64,000 bases of DNA from contig NZ_JBNNGK010000003.1 in assembly GCF_050268245.1 (NCBI RefSeq), forward strand, positions 1 through 64,000, written 5' to 3'. This document shows, piece after piece, positions 8,321-17,156 of the stretch (its first letter is position 1; each line of letters begins with the position of its first letter). A program made the position numbers and the translations under genes. The notes below the pieces were generated by a model. The model was not told where the DNA came from and ran no database searches. It worked only from the letters and a program-made list of their open reading frames with translations. Origin of the DNA: JBNNGK01 sp050268245 (lineage in GTDB: Bacteria > Pseudomonadota > Gammaproteobacteria > Enterobacterales > Enterobacteriaceae).

Positions 8321-10084
8321 ATGGACGATTTAACCCTGCGCTATTTTGACGCGGAAATGCGCTATCTGCGTGAAGCGGCAAAAGAGTTTGCTCAGACCCA
8401 CCCCGACCGGGCGGCGATGCTTGACTTGGACAAGGCGGGCACGCCCGACCCGTATGTAGAACGCCTGTTCGAAGGCTTTGCCTTCTCCATGGGGCGGCTG
8501 CGCGAGAAAATTGATGACGACCTGCCGGAACTGACCGAAGGGCTGGTCAGTATGCTGTGGCCGCACTATTTGCGGACCATTCCGTCGCTATCGGTGGTGG
8601 CGCTTACGCCTGAATTACCCGCCATGAAAATGGCAGAGTCGGTACCGGCAGGTTTGGAAGTGTACTCCCAACCGGTGGGGCCAAAAAATACCGTCTGCCG
8701 TTACCGTACTACCTGCGACATGACGCTCAATCCGCTTAGCGTGTCCGCCGTCACCATGACGACCGAACAGGATGGGCGCTCGCTGTTGCGTATTCGTTTT
8801 GCCTGTAGTCAGCAAGCGGATTGGGCGCAGGCTAATCTCCGCCGATTAAGTCTTTACCTTGCCGCCGAAGCCCCGATCAGTAGCCTGTTGCATCTGATGC
8901 TGACCAAACGTCAGGCGGCGATGTACCTGCGTCTTCCTGAACAGCTTGAACGCATCCGGCTCGACGGCTACTTCTCGCCGGGGGGATTTAGTGAAGAGGA
9001 TGGCCTGTGGCCTAAGGGCGAAGCGGCGTTTGCCGGGTATCAGTTGCTGCTGGAGTATTTCACCTTTCGCGAAAAATTTATGTTTGTTCAGCTCAATGGG
9101 CTGGACGACATTACGCTGCCGTCAGGCGTGGCCTATTTTGATATCGAGGTGGTGCTCAAACAATCTTGGCCTGCGGATTTACCGCTCACCGACGACGACA
9201 TCCGTCTGCACTGTGTACCGGTGATCAATCTGTTCACGCTGGAAGCCGATCCGCTCACCATTACGGGGCTTGAGAGTGAATATCTGTTGCGGCCGAAACG
9301 GCTACAGGACGGCCATACTGAGATCTACTCCGTCGATGCCGTGATGGGTTCTGGCCGCACCGGGCAGGCCGAATATGTGCCGTTCAGCAGTTTTCGTCAC
9401 AAAGGCGGCATGATGCGCCGCCATGCGCCGCCACGCTACTACCACACGCGGGTGAAGCGCGGCGTCACCGGGTTACACGATACCTGGCTGATACTGGGCG
9501 GGCACCAGTGGGAAGACGATCGTCACATTGCCCGGGAAACGGTGTCGTTACGTATTACCGGCACCAATGGTCAGCTACCGCGCCGGGCGCTGCAAAGCAC
9601 GCTGTTAGACCGGTGTGAGCAGGTGGTACAGACCCCGGTCACCGTCAGAAATCTGTGCAAGCCGACGCTGCCGGTTTATCCCCCGGCAGAAGATCGTTTT
9701 CACTGGCGGGTGCTCAGCCATTTGGGCTCGGGTTTTCTTAATATGATGAGCAGTGCAGAAGTGCTGCGCGGTACGCTGGCGCTCTATAACTGGCAAGAAG
9801 ACGAAATGAACACCCGCCGTCTGGAGGCGATCCAGCGGGTGGCGCACCATCGAATTCAGCGCTTTGAAGCGGGTTTTTTGCTACGCGGGTTGGATATTGA
9901 GGTCACACTCGATAGCAACGGCTTTACCGGGGAAGGGGATATCCATCTGTTTGGCGAACTGCTGAACCGATTTTTTGCCCTGTATACCGATATGAACCAG
10001 TTTAACCAGCTTACGTTGATTGTTCAGCCAGAAGGAAAATGCATACGGTGGAAAGAGAATCATTATCCGCGCCTGCCCGGCTGA
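8321..10084 (+). CDS. tssF: T6SS baseplate subunit TssF
   Basis: TssF (VasA/ImpG) forms the baseplate wedge with TssG, TssE and TssK. At 587 residues it has the expected length, and it opens with the characteristic LRYFDAEMRYLREAAKEFA, followed by DPYVERLFEGFAF and LVSMLWPHYLRTIPS, which are strong family markers. No signal peptide or membrane segment is present, fitting a cytoplasmic baseplate part. It begins 24 bases after tssA and its last 46 bases overlap the start of tssG in another frame, which usually means coupled translation of partners made in a fixed ratio. Confidence 0.96.
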   Translation: MDDLTLRYFDAEMRYLREAAKEFAQTHPDRAAMLDLDKAGTPDPYVERLFEGFAFSMGRLREKIDDDLPELTEGLVSMLWPHYLRTIPSLSVVALTPELPAMKMAESVPAGLEVYSQPVGPKNTVCRYRTTCDMTLNPLSVSAVTMTTEQDGRSLLRIRFACSQQADWAQANLRRLSLYLAAEAPISSLLHLMLTKRQAAMYLRLPEQLERIRLDGYFSPGGFSEEDGLWPKGEAAFAGYQLLLEYFTFREKFMFVQLNGLDDITLPSGVAYFDIEVVLKQSWPADLPLTDDDIRLHCVPVINLFTLEADPLTITGLESEYLLRPKRLQDGHTEIYSVDAVMGSGRTGQAEYVPFSSFRHKGGMMRRHAPPRYYHTRVKRGVTGLHDTWLILGGHQWEDDRHIARETVSLRITGTNGQLPRRALQSTLLDRCEQVVQTPVTVRNLCKPTLPVYPPAEDRFHWRVLSHLGSGFLNMMSSAEVLRGTLALYNWQEDEMNTRRLEAIQRVAHHRIQRFEAGFLLRGLDIEVTLDSNGFTGEGDIHLFGELLNRFFALYTDMNQFNQLTLIVQPEGKCIRWKENHYPRLPG

Positions 10085-11139
10085 TGGCACAGTTGGGTAA
10101 ACGGCTGCCGTACACCCACTTTTATCGCTTCTGCCAGTTGCTTGAGCAGAGCCAGCCGGATAAACCGGTGATCGGCAGTAGCTGGCAGGTTCGCCACGAA
10201 CCGGTTCGTTTTCGCCCGCATCCGGGAATGGGGTTTCCGGCCGCGGAAATGAAAGGCCTAGAAGATGCACAACACCCCCATCTGCCGCCAACCGTCAGAG
10301 TCACCTTTATGGGACTGTACGGCGTGGAGTCGCCGCTGCCGACGCATTATATCGATGATATTACCCAGCGGCGGGAAGGCTATGAGGCGACGGCGGATTT
10401 CCTCGATATTTTCAACCATCGATTAATTGCTCAGTATTATCGGATTTGGCGAAAATATTCTTATCCCGCCACCTTTGCCGCCGGTGGAAAGGATAAAACC
10501 TCGCAATATTTGCTGGGGCTGGCGGGGTTGGGCATTGACGGCTGTGCGGAAAATATTGCTACACCGGCCTCACGTTTCTTGGCGTTGCTGCCGGTGATGT
10601 TATTGCCGGGGCGCACGGCGGAAGGGATGGCATCACTGGTGCGCCTGTTGGCACCGGATACACAGGTGAGCATCTGGCAGCACGATCGGCGGCGCATCGC
10701 GCTGAAAAAACCGCTGACCATCAGCGTAGGCCAGCCGGTCAGTCTGGCAGGGCGACCGGTGATGGGGGCTTATGCGACCGACGTCAACAGCCAAGTGCTG
10801 ATGCGGCTTACCCCCGCCCATGCGCAAGACGTTAAGGGGTGGCTACCCGGCGGTGAGTTGCATACTGATCTGATGGCGCTGCTGCATGTTTATTTGGGGG
10901 CTCGCCTGGATGTGCGTCTGCAATTGTGCGTGGATCGTGCGTTGTTGCCGGATGCACGCATGACCAGTGCGGCAGACGCTGGCTGTGCTCAACTGGGGCG
11001 CACGGCGGTGATGAAACCGCTGGTCACGGGCAATCAACAGGCTAAAAAAACGATTGTCATTAATTTGGGCCGCTACGAGCGTGTTCAGGAAAATATCGAC
11101 AGAAGGGAGGCGGATGAGGATGGCGATTATGCGTGGTAA
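10039..11139 (+). CDS. tssG: T6SS baseplate subunit TssG
   Basis: TssG (VasB/ImpH) pairs with TssF in the baseplate wedge. The 366-residue product contains the family text THFYRFCQLLEQSQ near the start, VTFMGLYGVESPLPTHY near residue 93, and FLDIFNHRLIAQYYRIWRKY soon after. I chose the ATG at 10039, inside tssF, because GAAGGA stands just upstream and the residues before the later methionine (10084) look like genuine TssG N-terminus. It overlaps tssF by 46 bases and tssJ by about 20 bases. Confidence 0.95.
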   Translation: MHTVERESLSAPARLMAQLGKRLPYTHFYRFCQLLEQSQPDKPVIGSSWQVRHEPVRFRPHPGMGFPAAEMKGLEDAQHPHLPPTVRVTFMGLYGVESPLPTHYIDDITQRREGYEATADFLDIFNHRLIAQYYRIWRKYSYPATFAAGGKDKTSQYLLGLAGLGIDGCAENIATPASRFLALLPVMLLPGRTAEGMASLVRLLAPDTQVSIWQHDRRRIALKKPLTISVGQPVSLAGRPVMGAYATDVNSQVLMRLTPAHAQDVKGWLPGGELHTDLMALLHVYLGARLDVRLQLCVDRALLPDARMTSAADAGCAQLGRTAVMKPLVTGNQQAKKTIVINLGRYERVQENIDRREADEDGDYAW

Positions 11140-11656
11140 TACGGCACGGTGGGTGCTGCTCGCGGGGGGCTTATCGCTGCTGGTGGGGTGTGGGCTCACG
11201 CAAAAAGTGACAGATGGCACGGTTGCCGTGACCAAATCCATTTTTTATAAACAGGTGAAGACGTTACATCTGGATATCCGTGCGCGTGAGGCAGTGAACA
11301 GCAACGACAAAGGTGAGGCGCTTTCGACCGTGGTGCGGATTTACCAACTGAAAGAGCGCAAAACCTTTGATGATACCGATTATCCTTCGCTGTTTGCCGA
11401 TGACGGCCAGGCGATTAAGGCCGTGCGGCTGGCGGAGAAAGATATTCGTCTGCAACCGGGCGGCGCCGTGACGGTGGATATGCCGATGGAGGCGGATGCC
11501 CAGTTCGTCGCGGTGGCAGCGATGTTCATGTCGCCGGATCAGGTTAATGATACTTGGCGAGTGGTGCTTTCCCGTGATGAGCTTGAGCCGGATCGGGCGA
11601 GAGTTATTGAGGCCGGTAACAACCGCCTGACACTACAACCGATAAAAGGTGACTGA
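11120..11656 (+). CDS. tssJ: T6SS outer-membrane lipoprotein TssJ
   Basis: TssJ anchors the membrane complex to the outer membrane and binds the TssM C-terminus. The protein has a lipoprotein signal peptide with a basic start, a hydrophobic run and the lipobox LVGC about 20 residues in; the mature part has the TssJ features ...LHLDIRAREAVN and STVVRIYQLKE. Starts at 11114, 11120 and 11129 are in frame; 11120 is preferred because GGAGG at 11106-11110 is 9 bases upstream. The start lies within the end of tssG, and the stop is one base before the tssE ATG. Confidence 0.93.
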   Translation: MAIMRGNTARWVLLAGGLSLLVGCGLTQKVTDGTVAVTKSIFYKQVKTLHLDIRAREAVNSNDKGEALSTVVRIYQLKERKTFDDTDYPSLFADDGQAIKAVRLAEKDIRLQPGGAVTVDMPMEADAQFVAVAAMFMSPDQVNDTWRVVLSRDELEPDRARVIEAGNNRLTLQPIKGD

Positions 11657-11657
11657 A

Positions 11658-12101
11658 ATGCCGCGTCCTTCCCTTTATGACATGCTGTACGGCAACTTTG
11701 CCGGCGGGCTCAATCTGCATCAAGTCAGCGAAGAAAATCAGGTTATTTTGTCGGTACTGGATAATATGCAGCGCATCCTTAACTGCCGGGCGGGCACCTT
11801 GGCGCATTTGCCGGATTATGGATTGCCAGATATGACCAAAATTTTGCAGGGGATGCCCGGCACGGCTCACCAGTTAATGAGCACGTTTTCCAATGTATTG
11901 TTGAAATATGAACCGCGACTAAAAAAAATCAATGTGGTGATGCTAGAGCAAAGTATTCCCGGTGAGCTGCGCTACGCCATCGACGCCGAGTTGAAAGGCG
12001 TGGGGCTGGTGCGTTACGGCACTGAGTTTATGCCAGAGGGCAAAGTCTTGCTGCGGCATCTTAAACAACGGCAGTTTATTGATAATCAGCCCGTTTATTA
12101 A
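11658..12101 (+). CDS. tssE: T6SS baseplate subunit TssE (gp25-like)
   Basis: TssE is the gp25-like wedge protein that nucleates the sheath. The 147-residue product shows the gp25 pattern: a central acidic LPDYGLPDM segment, then an arginine/lysine-rich KYEPRLKKINVVM segment. The ATG at 11658 is preferred over an in-frame GTG at 11649, because AAAAGG (11644-11649) is correctly spaced for the ATG and would overlap the GTG. It follows tssJ after one base, closing the tight tssA-to-tssE run. Confidence 0.94.
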   Translation: MPRPSLYDMLYGNFAGGLNLHQVSEENQVILSVLDNMQRILNCRAGTLAHLPDYGLPDMTKILQGMPGTAHQLMSTFSNVLLKYEPRLKKINVVMLEQSIPGELRYAIDAELKGVGLVRYGTEFMPEGKVLLRHLKQRQFIDNQPVY

Positions 12102-12139
12102 GGCTTCCCTGCGATTAAAAACTGATGGAATAGTCTCTT

Positions 12140-13612
12140 GTGAATAATGCTAAACACCTTCGCGTCGGCAGCGATCCGCGTACGCTGCCGGATTATGCTG
12201 CGTTGCGCGATGAAATGATGAAACTGTCGCATCCGGCTCGGCCTGATGTGGATTGGAAATATGCCGAGACGCTGTGCCTGCGGTTGTTCGAACATAACGG
12301 CGTCGAGCTACAAACGGCGGCATGGTACACCTTGGTGCACAGCCATACCGCTGGGCTAACGGGCATGAACGAAGGGCTGGCGCTCACTGACGTGCTGTTA
12401 GCGCGTCATTGGTCGGTAATGTGGCCCGTCAACACCCATGCGCGGGTTGAAATCATTACCGGGCTGATTCAGCGGCTGCTAAAAGTGTTTCGCACGCTGG
12501 CCTTGAATCACCGTGATGATCTACCGTTGCTGTATCAGAGCGAACATTGTCTGATGGATTTACTGGCGACGCTGGCTCGCCACGAAATCAAGCAGATAAG
12601 TCGCATGGATGTACTTTTACAACAGGTTCGACAGGCGATTACGCGATTAGAGAATGGCCTACATGCCGAGCATGCTGAACCGGCGGTGGTACTGCCGCCA
12701 CAGGCGCTTGTCTTGCCAGAAACGGTGAAAATCTCGCTGCCAGAAACGGTCGCTTACGCTGCACCGACGATAGCGGTGCAGCAACCCAACCCGCAGCCGA
12801 AGTCTACACCAAAAGCGTTAGCTAACCTCGCAGCGAAACAGACCGTCAGCCCGCAACCTGCGTCCGCCTCTGGTTCAGAAAGGTTGGAACCTGAGCCCGA
12901 ATCGGTGAGGGAGCAGCAGACCGCGGCGCCGCGGCGCGTGATGACCTTTATTGCTGGGATGTGCACTGCATTATTGATGAGCGCATTGGCGTTTTGGGGT
13001 TGGCATCAGCTGTATTTTTCGTCACCGCAGAGTGTGGCTCTTGCGCCGTTACCGGAGGCCTTATCAGCGGAGCAACTTTCTGCCGTTCGCCAATCGTTAA
13101 CCGTCGAGCAAGCGGATAACTGGCTTGAACAGAGCGAAGCGCAACTTAAGTGGTTGATGGCGCAGCCCCCTGGCTGGTCACTGCAATATGGTCAGACGCT
13201 GTTATCACAAGCGCACACGCTGTGGCCGGATAGGCCGATTATCGCAGAAATGCAACATGAATGGCGGCAACATCTTGAGGCAAATGCGTTACCCGCGCAG
13301 GCGCTCAACGGCTGGCATGACGGGATGGAGAAACTGCAACAGTTAGCCGACAGGCTAAATGGCCTGGATGAAAAGCGAGGCAAATACATGACCGTCAGCG
13401 AGCTGAAATCAGAGGTGTTCGCCACCATGCAGGCGTTTAACCACAACCCACCGGTCGAGGAACAATTGCGTCAATTAACGGCGATTCGTACGGCCAATAT
13501 GCCGGCTGCGGCGTTGCAGGCACAGGCTGAGTTACATCTGAAACAATTGCTGTCCCACTACGCTTTGCTTACGCAAGCTGAACTGACGCCTTTGAGTGAT
13601 AAAACTCACTGA
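12140..13612 (+). CDS. vasL: VasL-like T6SS protein (ImpA N-terminal domain plus one membrane helix)
   Basis: This 490-residue protein is a second ImpA-domain protein. Its N-terminal region (about 10-165) carries the ImpA signature, a proline/alanine-rich linker follows (about 175-260), then a single hydrophobic helix at about 268-288 and a C-terminal domain of some 200 residues. That architecture matches VasL-type TssA relatives, which are membrane-linked and thought to help organise sheath assembly, rather than TssA itself. The start is GTG with a poor ribosome site, 38 bases after tssE, so translation may be weak or coupled. It is the last recognisable T6SS gene on this side. Confidence 0.85.
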   Translation: MNNAKHLRVGSDPRTLPDYAALRDEMMKLSHPARPDVDWKYAETLCLRLFEHNGVELQTAAWYTLVHSHTAGLTGMNEGLALTDVLLARHWSVMWPVNTHARVEIITGLIQRLLKVFRTLALNHRDDLPLLYQSEHCLMDLLATLARHEIKQISRMDVLLQQVRQAITRLENGLHAEHAEPAVVLPPQALVLPETVKISLPETVAYAAPTIAVQQPNPQPKSTPKALANLAAKQTVSPQPASASGSERLEPEPESVREQQTAAPRRVMTFIAGMCTALLMSALAFWGWHQLYFSSPQSVALAPLPEALSAEQLSAVRQSLTVEQADNWLEQSEAQLKWLMAQPPGWSLQYGQTLLSQAHTLWPDRPIIAEMQHEWRQHLEANALPAQALNGWHDGMEKLQQLADRLNGLDEKRGKYMTVSELKSEVFATMQAFNHNPPVEEQLRQLTAIRTANMPAAALQAQAELHLKQLLSHYALLTQAELTPLSDKTH

Positions 13613-13781
13613 TAAACATGCAGGCAGACCGTTGACGAGGAACAGGTTGAATCGCCCCAGGAAGACTGTTTGGCGTGTTTCGGCCCATGTTGATCATAGA
13701 AATATAAACGATTAGATACCCCATAGCCCCGGCATATTCAGTCGAGGGCTAAGGGTTGCTATCGCTTGGTGCCGCGGTGGA

Positions 13782-14693
13782 TTATTTATTTTTGAGGATC
13801 ATCTGTACCGGGTAATGATCGGAGTATTGGTCGGTGAAGGCGTCTTTCAGCACCTTAACGTCAACAATATCGTTCTTCAGTATCGGTGAGACATAGATAT
13901 AGTCGTAGCGCAGCGGTGTTTTTGCCTGATCGTAGAAAATCTTGGTGGGTGCGGTAGCCACAAACGTATTGGGATATTTTTGTTTTAATACGTCGATAAA
14001 ACCGCGTGACAATATGTTTTGCTGCACGCGGTAGTCGAGCTTCCCGTCGACCAAATTTTTAAGGATAGGGCGCTTGGCTTCTTTTTCTTTTAAGTCATTG
14101 GCGAGTTCCACCTCGTTGTAGCCGGGCTTATCAAGCGGGGACAAGGAGTTAAGATCGCCAGCAATAATCCACTTACCGTTCGGATCGCTGTGGTACTTAA
14201 TCGAATCCAGAATCAGATCCATTTCATCGATGCGTTTACTCGTCCAGAAAGGATTCATGTGCGTGACGACAAAATGATAATTCCCGACGTCAGCGAACAG
14301 CGCGCCATGCCAAAGGTTATCCACCACTTTGTGAACATTGACGATCGGATACTTGGAGGTGATGGCCGTTGGGAAAAACTCATCATCCCCGGGGGTTTTG
14401 GGTTCTTTTAGCAACACGGCGTAGCGATGGCCATAACTTTCAGCAAATTTCTCAAGTGACGCCCGGGTGAAATGGTTCATCTCCTGCCAGGCGATGATGT
14501 CGGCGTCCTGCTCTTTTGCCCACGCGATAAATTTTTGTTTGCCGTCGGTTTTGTCTGATTTCATCCCCCAATAGGCGTTATAACTGATAATTTTCAACGT
14601 ATCCTTTTGCTCGAGCGGCACTAAAGGTGAGGCATAAAGGCCGCTGCTGCTGATACCCAGCGCTACTATAATAGTCGTCAATAGTCGGTTCAC
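13782..14693 (-). CDS. Exported endonuclease/exonuclease/phosphatase-family protein
   Basis: The 303-residue product has a Sec-type signal peptide (about 1-21) and then the DNase I/sphingomyelinase-like EEP fold. Active-site motifs are in order: SYNAYWG, AWQEMN (metal-binding Glu), VTHMNPF, AGDLNS and SDHYPV. All key residues of the fold appear present, so a metal-dependent phosphodiesterase is expected in the periplasm or outside. The substrate (nucleic acid, phospholipid or sugar phosphate) cannot be read from the sequence. The start is GTG with GGAG upstream. It points toward the T6SS cluster but is transcribed on the opposite strand, and its signal peptide argues against it being a T6SS cargo. 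Confidence 0.85.
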   Translation of the reverse strand: MNRLLTTIIVALGISSSGLYASPLVPLEQKDTLKIISYNAYWGMKSDKTDGKQKFIAWAKEQDADIIAWQEMNHFTRASLEKFAESYGHRYAVLLKEPKTPGDDEFFPTAITSKYPIVNVHKVVDNLWHGALFADVGNYHFVVTHMNPFWTSKRIDEMDLILDSIKYHSDPNGKWIIAGDLNSLSPLDKPGYNEVELANDLKEKEAKRPILKNLVDGKLDYRVQQNILSRGFIDVLKQKYPNTFVATAPTKIFYDQAKTPLRYDYIYVSPILKNDIVDVKVLKDAFTDQYSDHYPVQMILKNK

Positions 14694-14703
14694 AAAACTC
14701 TCC

Positions 14704-15088
14704 TTGTTGTTATCAATGTCTGCAATATTGTCATTAACTTGTTATTTTTAAAGATTAAAATAAATTTTGGTAGCGAAGGGGATAATACACGGGTGTGGGA
14801 TTATGGTTTTGTGATGCCGGTGGCAGTCTTGGTTTAACAGGAAAATTGCTTGGGTGAATCGCCTGACAAAACAGGGAATGTTAAACGCATTGTGCCGGCA
14901 TTGGTCACGCCTGATGAAACACACCGTATTGGGCTGTCGCGCACCGCTAACTAAAACATCAGCCGTCACTTGGCAGCGTTCATTTCAGCCATTTTGATGT
15001 TTTTTAGCGCAGAGAAACTGGTTTTGGTGGGGAAATAACCTTGAGCGCACCTTTTTTAAACACTTGAACCAACAATCTGTTGATTACG
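14704..15088. other. Intergenic stretch without a supported gene
   Basis: About 385 bases between the exported phosphatase-family gene and the tRNA promoter. The first part must hold the promoter of the minus-strand gene; no coding frame here looks protein-like. Confidence 0.5.
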
Positions 15089-15120
15089 CTTGATCGCCAG
15101 CGCCGCGCTGTATTATATTG
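15089..15120 (+). promoter_or_regulatory. Probable tRNA-Thr promoter
   Basis: A CTTGAT/TTGATC element at 15089-15095 and TATTAT at 15111-15116 lie 40-70 bases upstream of the tRNA. A GC-rich discriminator (GCGCC) follows, as is typical of stable-RNA promoters under stringent control. The spacer is a little short. Confidence 0.4.
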
Positions 15121-15157
15121 CGCCCCAAGGAAACGAGTTCACTTTCCAATAGATTTC

Positions 15158-15233
<76 letters not shown>

Positions 15234-15238
15234 ATTTA

Positions 15239-15268
15239 AAAAGCCACCTCTTATGAGGTGGCTTTTTG
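15239..15268 (+). terminator. Rho-independent terminator of tRNA-Thr
   Basis: An AAGCCACCTC / GAGGTGGCTT stem with loop TTAT is followed by a T run, six bases after the tRNA CCA end. Confidence 0.9.
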
Positions 15269-15460
15269 CTTTGCAGCATCATATTCACATTTTATTCGTT
15301 CGTACCCGCCTCAACAAACAACATCGCCACGTCAGCGCTGGAACCCATCCCGATGATTTTTATGGCATCAAATGACGCTGTTTAACTGCGTTAACCGTGC
15401 TGGGTGGGCTATCATCTCTTTTTCAAGCCATTACTGCTTATTAAAGGATTGTCTATCGTC

Positions 15461-16360
15461 ATGCCCGTTAATTTTGATCTCAACGATCTTTATGCCTTCC
15501 GCGCTTTGGTTGAATACGGTAATTTTAGGCTGGCTGCGGAGTCCATATGCCTTTCACCATCAGCATTGAGCCGCAGGATCGAAAAGCTGGAATCAGCACT
15601 TGGCATCAAGTTGTTCGACAGAACCACCCGGCGGGTTACGCTGACGCTTTATGGGCAGACCTTTGCCGAACGTTCAGATCAGCTACTGATAAATGTTGAG
15701 TTGGTATTAGCGGATATCAATAAGGTTAGCCAGACTCGAATGGGGTTGGTCACGGTTGCGACGGTGCCTTCGGCTGCCTATTATTTTATGCCTGATGTCA
15801 TTCGTCGCTTCCAGGCTCGCTATCCGCGCGTTCGCGTTAAACTTATTGATAGCAGTGCAGGTAATGTCATCGAGGCGGTTACGAGTGGGCAGGCTGATTT
15901 CGGCATTTGTTTTTCGAGCAACTTGCAGCCTAATATCGAATTTCTTCCTTTAATTGCAGATGGTTACGTAGCCGCTTGCAGACGAGATCACCCCATTACC
16001 AGTAAAAAAAGCCTGACCTGGCGCGAATTTTATCAGCAGGACTACGTCATGCTGGATAAGACTTCAGGAAACCGCAATCTGCTCGATCAGATGTTGGAAC
16101 ATATCACGCCTGAACGCCCTAGTGTTTGCGAAACTCGCCATGTAACGACTTTGCTGGGCATGGTTGAAGCAGGCATCGGCATCGCTGCCGTGCCCGCTAT
16201 GTCAATGCCATCCTCAGATCATGGCGTGCTAACTCATTTGCCGTTAACCGATCCGGTTGTCAAGCGCACAGTTGGCCTGATCAAACGCAGTGGCCGTATT
16301 CAGTCCCATATTGCCGCCGAGTTAGAAAAGTTGATTACTGAGCAGTATCACTCTCCTTAG
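15461..16360 (+). CDS. LysR-family transcriptional regulator of the tricarboxylate-type module
   Basis: The 299-residue product has an N-terminal winged helix-turn-helix (LNDLYAFRALVEYGNFRLAA..., SALSRRIEKLE, about residues 6-65) and a LysR substrate-binding domain (about 90-290). An upstream in-frame ATG at 15404 would add 19 hydrophobic residues not usual for the family, so I place the start at 15461. The gene runs toward the ModA-like gene and their last 26 bases overlap on opposite strands, so this is a convergent, not divergent, pair. Regulation of the adjoining periplasmic protein and carrier by citrate-like acids is inferred from context. Confidence 0.88.
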   Translation: MPVNFDLNDLYAFRALVEYGNFRLAAESICLSPSALSRRIEKLESALGIKLFDRTTRRVTLTLYGQTFAERSDQLLINVELVLADINKVSQTRMGLVTVATVPSAAYYFMPDVIRRFQARYPRVRVKLIDSSAGNVIEAVTSGQADFGICFSSNLQPNIEFLPLIADGYVAACRRDHPITSKKSLTWREFYQQDYVMLDKTSGNRNLLDQMLEHITPERPSVCETRHVTTLLGMVEAGIGIAAVPAMSMPSSDHGVLTHLPLTDPVVKRTVGLIKRSGRIQSHIAAELEKLITEQYHSP

Positions 16361-17141
16361 CAGGCTGCTCAGCTTTTACGGATCTCATCCCGGTGGCTCG
16401 AATGGTTTTTTGAACCTGTGCGGAAGACAGGAAATCCAGCAGTGCTTTACCTTGCTGACGGTGTTCTGCTGTAGCCGTGATCGCGCCGGCAAAGCGAGTA
16501 ATGTATTGCACATCCTCTGGCAGTTCGCCAATAAAGGTCACCCCAGAAACGGGAAGCAGTTCACTGACTTGCTGAAATCCCAGTTCATATTTTCCTTTTG
16601 CCACTTCTGCAGCCACTGGAATACGCTCAACCTTATACGCTTTCTCTTGTAACTCCGCTTCAAGCCCCATCTTTTTGAACAGTTGGCCGCTGATATAGCG
16701 TCCGCTGGCACTGTCAGAGTAGGCAATAGATTTAACATGAAGCAGAGTATTACGTAGGTCTGCCGTTTTCTCGATCTTGGGTATAGGGGCTCCCCGTTTG
16801 ACCACCATGCCAATTGGCGAGTCGGCCAGTTCCACCCGTGAACCCGGTTGGATCCAGTTATCATTTTGCAGATGGGTCAGTGCATCTCCCACCATGATCA
16901 CGACGTCTGCCTTTTCACCCCGCGCCAGGCGTGCAGGGATCGCCTGCGGCGTTTTACCCATCGAAGGGCCAGAGATCAGAATGAGGTTGTCACCACTTTT
17001 TGCTTCGAATTGTGGGGCCAGTTTTTCCAGTGCGGCTTTAAAGCCACCTGAAATCATGACGGTAATGTCTTTTGCCTGTACACCCATGCTGACAGAGGAA
17101 AGCACCAGCGTGATAAGGAGTGAGTGAGAGAACTTTTGCAT
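16335..17141 (-). CDS. ModA-like periplasmic protein, candidate aconitate isomerase
   Basis: The 268-residue product has a clear signal peptide (about 1-23, ending GVQA before KDITVMISGG) and the two-lobed fold of molybdate-type substrate-binding proteins (SBP_bac_11). It has no ABC permease or ATPase next to it; instead it precedes, on the same strand 15 bases downstream of, a citrate/tricarballylate-type MFS carrier. The aconitate isomerase of Pseudomonas sp. WU-0701 is, as I recall, a periplasmic protein of similar length first mistaken for a molybdate-binding protein. I therefore infer trans/cis-aconitate isomerisation before uptake. A plain binding protein or chemoreceptor ligand carrier remains possible. 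Confidence 0.75.
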   Translation of the reverse strand: MQKFSHSLLITLVLSSVSMGVQAKDITVMISGGFKAALEKLAPQFEAKSGDNLILISGPSMGKTPQAIPARLARGEKADVVIMVGDALTHLQNDNWIQPGSRVELADSPIGMVVKRGAPIPKIEKTADLRNTLLHVKSIAYSDSASGRYISGQLFKKMGLEAELQEKAYKVERIPVAAEVAKGKYELGFQQVSELLPVSGVTFIGELPEDVQYITRFAGAITATAEHRQQGKALLDFLSSAQVQKTIRATGMRSVKAEQPAKESDTAQ

Positions 17142-17156
17142 GATGTAATCCCTGAT

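Noticed and set aside
13726..13755. TAGCCC/GGGCTA inverted repeat between the T6SS cluster and the EEP gene
   Set aside because: Six-base stem with a long loop and no T run; too weak to call a terminator.
14748..14969. 73-codon minus-strand frame upstream of the exported phosphatase-family gene
   Set aside because: No ribosome site, no recognisable motif, and it occupies the expected promoter region.
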